From RGIG8748 sp045539515 (GTDB taxonomy: Bacteria > Bacillota > Clostridia > UMGS1810): a DNA stretch of 9,720 nucleotides. The stretch spans positions 1 through 9,720 of the forward strand of contig JAZQFN010000081.1 of NCBI GenBank assembly GCA_045539515.1, written 5' to 3'. The position numbers and the translations under genes were made by a program. Shown here piece by piece: positions 6,463-9,720 of this stretch. Under the pieces are notes generated by a model. It was not told the origin of the DNA. It saw nothing but the letters and a program-made list of their open reading frames with translations, and did no database searches. Every line of letters begins with the position of its first letter. Positions within the stretch are counted from its first letter, which is position 1.

Positions 6463-8069
6463 ACAAGAAAGAAACAAGACCGGTACTCGGCACAATGATT
6501 GACTGCTCCCGAAACGGAGTTATGAACATTCCCTCTCTTAAAAGATGGATTGACTTAATGGCAGATATGGATTATAACACAGTTATGCTGTATATGGAGG
6601 ATACCTACGAAGTAAAGGACAACCCCTATTTCGGTTATGCCAGAGGCGGTTATAGTCTTAATGAGCTTAAGGAAATTGACGCTTATGCCAAAGAGAAAGA
6701 TATCGAAATAATTCCATGCATACAGACTCTTGCACATTTAAACGCCATAGTAAACTGGCCTGCATACAGACCCATTGTGGATTGTGATGATATTTTGCTT
6801 GTGGGTGACGAAAGAACCTACGAGCTTGTTGACAATATGTTTGCAAGTCTTGCAGAGGCTCTTACAACCAGACGCATAAATATAGGTATGGATGAAGCAC
6901 ATATGATTTGCCGTGGCAGATATTACGACCAGCACGGCGATTGCGACAGAACAAAGGTGCTTGTAGACCATATAATAAGAGTTTCCGAAATCGGTAAGAA
7001 GTACGGATTTACTCTTTCCATGTGGTCGGATATGTTCTTCAGAATTGCATCAAAAGGGCAGTATTACAATGCTGATTTTGAAGTTTCGGAGGATATAAAA
7101 GCTCTTATTCCCGATAATGTAGAGCTGGTATACTGGGACTATTATTCCACAGACAAAAAGCACTATGACGATATGCTTAAAGCCCACAACAAATTAAAAG
7201 AGGGCACCTGGTTTGCCGGCGGAGCCTGGACATGGAGAGGCTTTGCGCCAAACAACAAATTCAGCATAGAGGCAACAAAAGCCGCACTTTACGGATGTAA
7301 AAAGAATAATATCACAAACATATTCTTTACAATGTGGGGCGATGACTCCGGTGAGTGCTCCAAGTTTGCTTGTATACCGGCGCTGTTTTACATATCGGAA
7401 TATATCAAAGGCAACAAAAACACAAAATCCATAAAGGAAAAGTTTAAACAAAAATTCGGTATTTCCTTTGACCGATTTATGCTTTTGGATCTTGCGGATA
7501 AGGGAAGACGTGTAAATCCGAGTAAGTATGTATTGTATAATGACCTCTTTAACGGTCTTATGGACAAACACATTACAGACAATTTAGGCGAAGAACATAA
7601 GGCTCTTTCAAGAAAATTAACCCTTTTAAGAAACGATGAAAACTGGGGATATCTTTTTGACACCATGAAGGCGCTTTGTGATGTTGTAGCACTTAAAGCG
7701 GATTTGGGCATAAGAATTCGCAAGGCTTATGATGCCCAAAATAAAGACGAATTAAAAACCATTATATCCGATTGCAAAAAGCTCAAAAAGCTTATGGAAG
7801 CTTTTTATGCCTGCTACGAAAAGCAGTGGATGAAAGAAAACAAGGCGGTTGGCTTTGATGTTCAGGATATCCGTATAGGCGGAATGATTGCAAGAGTTGC
7901 CCATTGTACAAAAAGACTTGAAAAATTTGTTAACGGTGAAATATCTCATATTGATGAGCTTGACAATGTTCAGCTTGACTATTTCGGAAACGGCACCAAT
8001 TACGAAAAGAAGGATACAACCGTAAACAGCTTTGAAAAGATATTTACTGCAAATATTCTTTCCTGGTAA
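6459..8069 (+). CDS. GH20 exo-beta-N-acetylhexosaminidase, GcnA/GH20C type
   Basis: A 536-residue cytoplasmic-looking protein (no signal peptide) that closely resembles the streptococcal GcnA/GH20C branch of glycoside hydrolase family 20, which removes terminal beta-GlcNAc or GalNAc by substrate-assisted catalysis. The barrel opens with MIDCSRNGVMN (13-23; R18 is the likely sugar-binding Arg), then YMEDTYEV (45-52) and PCIQTLAHLNA (86-96). INIGMDEAH (140-148) carries the catalytic Asp-Glu pair D145-E146. Aromatic and acidic active-site strands follow: MWSDMFF, VYWDYY (224-229), FAGGAWTW (252-259) and MWGDDSGE (292-299). A helical C-terminal region with NPSKYVLYNDLF, ENKAVGFDVQDIRIGG and ISHIDELD also fits the branch. 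Streptococcal members begin with an extra N-terminal alpha/beta domain of roughly 80 residues that is absent here. The ATG at 6459 has only a weak local ribosome site (CGAG, about 8 bases upstream). Own promoter at 6326-6354. Confidence 0.9.
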   Translation: MNKKETRPVLGTMIDCSRNGVMNIPSLKRWIDLMADMDYNTVMLYMEDTYEVKDNPYFGYARGGYSLNELKEIDAYAKEKDIEIIPCIQTLAHLNAIVNWPAYRPIVDCDDILLVGDERTYELVDNMFASLAEALTTRRINIGMDEAHMICRGRYYDQHGDCDRTKVLVDHIIRVSEIGKKYGFTLSMWSDMFFRIASKGQYYNADFEVSEDIKALIPDNVELVYWDYYSTDKKHYDDMLKAHNKLKEGTWFAGGAWTWRGFAPNNKFSIEATKAALYGCKKNNITNIFFTMWGDDSGECSKFACIPALFYISEYIKGNKNTKSIKEKFKQKFGISFDRFMLLDLADKGRRVNPSKYVLYNDLFNGLMDKHITDNLGEEHKALSRKLTLLRNDENWGYLFDTMKALCDVVALKADLGIRIRKAYDAQNKDELKTIISDCKKLKKLMEAFYACYEKQWMKENKAVGFDVQDIRIGGMIARVAHCTKRLEKFVNGEISHIDELDNVQLDYFGNGTNYEKKDTTVNSFEKIFTANILSW

Positions 8070-8129
8070 CTTATTATAATGAATTTGTGAGAATAACAAA
8101 AGAAATTAAAAAGAGAAGAGGCAATCAGT

Positions 8130-8543
8130 ATGTGGTTTATATTTGCTCTGCTGTCTGCAGTATTTGCTGCGCTTACTTCAATACTGGCAAAAATCGGTAT
8201 AGACGGAGTCAATTCAAATTTAGCAACAGCAATAAGAACAGTTGTTGTTGTAATTATGTCTTGGGGAATGGTGTTTCTTACAAATGCTCAAAGCGGAATA
8301 ACGGATATAGGCAAAAAGAGCTGGTGGTTTCTCATTCTGTCGGGATTGGCAACAGGGGCATCGTGGTTATGCTATTACAAAGCACTGCAAATGGGTGAAA
8401 CCTCCAAGGTTGTTCCTATTGATAAGCTGAGCGTTGTAATTACTTTGGTTTTGGCTTTTGTTTTCTTGCATGAGCAATTTACGGTTAAGTCATTGATAGG
8501 CTGTATTCTTATAGGTTTGGGAACATTATTTATGGTTATATAA
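8130..8543 (+). CDS. Half-size EamA-family membrane protein (DMT superfamily)
   Basis: A 137-residue integral membrane protein with about five predicted membrane segments near residues 2-24, 32-51, 64-86, 93-114 and 121-137. The sequence fits a single EamA domain: a first helix followed by KIGIDGVNSNLAT(A)IRT, the GLATGASWLCYYKAL segment, KVVPIDKLSVV, and FLHEQFTVKSLIGCILIGLG at the end. Full EamA transporters have two such repeats; single-repeat members of about 140 residues (COG2510-like) are known and probably dimerise. Substrate cannot be read from sequence. The start has GAAGAGG 9 bases upstream. It lies 60 bases after the GH20 gene on the same strand, with no clear promoter or terminator between, so read-through from GH20 is likely. 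A role with amino sugars is only a guess from position. Confidence 0.85.
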   Translation: MWFIFALLSAVFAALTSILAKIGIDGVNSNLATAIRTVVVVIMSWGMVFLTNAQSGITDIGKKSWWFLILSGLATGASWLCYYKALQMGETSKVVPIDKLSVVITLVLAFVFLHEQFTVKSLIGCILIGLGTLFMVI

Positions 8544-8681
8544 GTTAAACAAGAATTCATATCATATCGATTTTACAAAAGTAAACAATATCGGGCAAAC
8601 TTTAGTTTACATATGGAAAATTTTTATCCCTTACTTGGCAAAATCATAGTAGTGAATATAGAATATTGTGAAAGGATATAT

Positions 8682-9001
8682 ATGAAACCTAAAATATTGT
8701 TATCTGTAAATATCAAAAAAGAATTTTATATTGATGCTGTGAATTATTGTGGTGGGATTGCTGTGCCAAAGTATTGTCCGGAGGTTTCAACCGAATATGA
8801 CGGATTGATTTTGTGTGGTGGAAATGATATTAATCCTTCATATTATGGTGAATAAATAAACGGTGCAGTTAATATTGATGACAAAAGGGATTTTTCCGAA
8901 TTTAAGCTTGTTACAGCGTTTATGGATGCAAATGAACCGATTTTGGGTATATGCAGAGGATGTCAACTTATAAATGTAGCATTTGGAGGAACATTGCATC
9001 A
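8682..9001 (+). pseudogene. Broken gamma-glutamyl hydrolase-like gene (peptidase C26, class I glutamine amidotransferase fold)
   Basis: From ATG 8682 (AAAGGA about 7 bases upstream) the frame reads MKPKILLSVNIKKEF and DGLILCGGNDINPSYYGE for 57 codons to TAA 8853-8855. The same frame then continues INGAVNIDDKRDFSEF, FMDANEPILGICRGCQLIN and FGGTLHQ, which is exactly what follows the NPSYYGE motif in clostridial gamma-glutamyl-GABA hydrolase-like proteins (peptidase C26). The TAA stands where these proteins usually have Glu, so one GAA-to-TAA change would explain it. GICRG holds the nucleophilic Cys. Homology ends at about 9001, before the catalytic His and Glu near the C-terminus, where an AraC fragment begins. 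With a stop and a lost C-terminal half the gene cannot make an active enzyme. It follows EamA by 138 bases in which I see no clear promoter or terminator. Confidence 0.85.
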
Positions 9002-9103
9002 GGCTACGATAATTCTCTATATTTTAGTCGTGTGTTTAAAAAGTATACAGGGTATTCTCCAAGCGAATATAGGAAAATGAAATCAAGCGATTATTCAAAA
9101 TAA
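9002..9103 (+). pseudogene. C-terminal remnant of an AraC-family regulator
   Basis: Starting at GGC 9002, in a different frame from the C26 remnant, 33 codons read GYDNSLYFSRVFKKYTGYSP, SEYRKMK and SSDYSK, then TAA at 9101-9103. This is the second helix-turn-helix of AraC/XylS regulators (pattern G-x-x-D-x-x-Y-F-x-R-x-F-K-K-x-x-G-x-x-P-x-x-Y-R). No other part of an AraC gene is present. The piece begins where the C26 homology ends, so a deletion or recombination joined two once-separate genes. It has no start or ribosome site and is not expected to be made. Confidence 0.88.
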
Positions 9104-9141
9104 AATTATGTAATAAAAAATATGACTTTCATGTTCAAAAC

Positions 9142-9204
9142 GTAGAAATCTCGGCTCGAAACATAGAAATCTATTCAAATATCTTGTTGTATAGAAATTT
9201 CTAT
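9142..9204. promoter_or_regulatory. Three related operator-like sites upstream of the LysR gene
   Basis: Site 1 is a degenerate TAGAAATCT at 9143-9151. Site 2 is ATAGA-AA-TCTAT at 9163-9174, with perfect arms. Site 3 is the perfect 14-base palindrome ATAGAAATTTCTAT at 9191-9204. The TAGAAAT cores start at 9143, 9164 and 9192, spacings of 21 and 28 bases. Site 3 fills most of the spacer between -35 and -10, so a protein bound there should block RNA polymerase. Autoregulation by the LysR protein is inferred from position. Confidence 0.6.
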
Positions 9205-9212
9205 GGTATAAT
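9184..9212 (+). promoter_or_regulatory. Extended -10 promoter of the LysR gene
   Basis: TATAAT at 9207-9212 is preceded by TG one base before (TGGTATAAT, extended -10), and TTGTTG at 9184-9189 serves as -35 with a 17-base spacer. Transcription would start near 9219, about 33 bases before the LysR ATG. The operator-like palindrome 9191-9204 sits within the spacer. Confidence 0.75.
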
Positions 9213-9251
9213 ATATAAGGTAAAATTAGTAGCAAGAAAGTGAGTACTATT

Positions 9252-9720
9252 ATGAATTTACTTCACATGAAATATGCGGTAGAGGTTGCAAAAGCAGGCT
9301 CGTTAAAAAAAGCTGAACAAGTGTTAATGGTTGCGGCTCCTAATATAAGCCGTGCAATAAAAGAACTTGAAAATGATTTAGGGATAATATTATTCGAAAG
9401 AACAACTGCCGGAATGACTTTGACTCCGGAAGGCGAAGAATTCATGAACTTTGCAAATGAAATTCTTGGACAGATTGACCGTGTTGAAAAGTATTATAAG
9501 TATGGAACTCCTCATAAAAGAAAGTTTTCCATTTCTGTTCCTCGTGCTTGCTATATATCAGAAGCATTTTCGCAGTTCTCAAAAGAGCTTGGTCCTGAGC
9601 CATGTGAGATATTTTATAAAGAAACTAACTCACAGCGTACAATTCACAACATGGAGAATCATGATTATAAACTCGGAATTATTCGTTACGCAGAAAACTA
9701 TGACAAATTCTTTAAAACAA
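9252..9720 (+). CDS. LysR-family transcriptional regulator, N-terminal part (runs off the window)
   Basis: The first 156 residues of a LysR-type regulator; family members usually have about 290-310. Residues 1-65 form the winged helix-turn-helix: MNLLHMKYAVEVAKAGSLKK, AEQVL, then APNISRAIKELENDLGIILF (recognition helix) and FERTTAGMTLTPEGEEFM (wing). A linker helix (FANEILGQIDRVEKYY) leads into the substrate-binding domain, whose first strand reads KRKFSISVPRACYISEAF. The recognition region has AAPNISRAIKELE where the common form is S-Q-P-A-L/V-S-x-x-I-x-x-L-E. The ribosome site is modest (AAAGTGAG, GAG 7 bases before ATG). The reading frame is intact to the edge. LysR proteins often control a divergent neighbour, but only pseudogene remnants lie upstream, so its target is more likely itself or a gene to the right. 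Confidence 0.92.
   Translation, partial: MNLLHMKYAVEVAKAGSLKKAEQVLMVAAPNISRAIKELENDLGIILFERTTAGMTLTPEGEEFMNFANEILGQIDRVEKYYKYGTPHKRKFSISVPRACYISEAFSQFSKELGPEPCEIFYKETNSQRTIHNMENHDYKLGIIRYAENYDKFFKT

Noticed and set aside
7194..7723. Minus-strand open frames opposite the GH20 gene
   Set aside because: They are antisense to conserved GH20 coding sequence and carry no recognisable domain or ribosome site.
8578..8610. Inverted GTAAAC/GTTTAC repeat between EamA and the C26 remnant
   Set aside because: Only six bases pair around an 18-base loop in AT-rich DNA, so chance is likely; there is no T-run to make it a terminator.
8613..8681. An upstream ATG for the C26 gene remnant
   Set aside because: There is no ribosome site there, the extra residues do not fit the family, and the ATG at 8682 begins the family-typical MKPKILLSVN with AAAGGA upstream.

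Overview
The window reads as a chromosomal segment of an anaerobic, low-to-moderate GC Firmicute of class Clostridia, probably an uncultured gut member of the Lachnospiraceae/Oscillospiraceae type. The reasons are AT-rich non-coding DNA, strong AGGAGG-like ribosome sites, consensus TTGACA/TATAAT promoters, a long eukaryote-like isoleucyl-tRNA synthetase, a short clostridial-type PurC and a streptococcal/clostridial-type intracellular GH20 hexosaminidase. The lineage is inferred from protein character only.

Left half, minus strand: a consensus promoter (6177-6205) drives ileS, followed 23 bases later by purC. A strong intrinsic terminator (2230-2265) follows purC. Beyond it, with no room for an obvious promoter of its own, lies a 666-residue protein with two pectate-lyase-3-type beta-helix domains and no visible signal peptide. 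To its left is a GC-richer edge segment (1-170) with two abutting perfect hairpins and an open but unidentified minus-strand frame; it may be part of a dispersed repeat or mobile element.

Right half, plus strand: a second consensus promoter (6326-6354), divergent from ileS, drives a GH20 beta-N-acetylhexosaminidase of the GcnA/GH20C type. Its leader holds a 16-bp stem-loop between a good Shine-Dalgarno sequence and the GH20 start, together with two overlapping mini-ORFs. A half-size EamA (drug/metabolite transporter superfamily) membrane protein follows. Then comes a scar: a gamma-glutamyl hydrolase-like (peptidase C26) gene with an in-frame stop, cut off and joined to the last 33 codons of an AraC-family regulator. 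The window ends in a LysR-family regulator that runs off the edge, preceded by an extended -10 promoter with a perfect palindrome in its spacer and two related upstream sites.

Functionally, ileS and purC are housekeeping genes, while GH20 and the beta-helix protein point to use of host or dietary glycans. I see no tRNA, rRNA, CRISPR array, transposase or clearly new multi-gene system. The most distinctive features are the structured GH20 leader, the operator-like array before the LysR gene, and the fused pseudogene scar.
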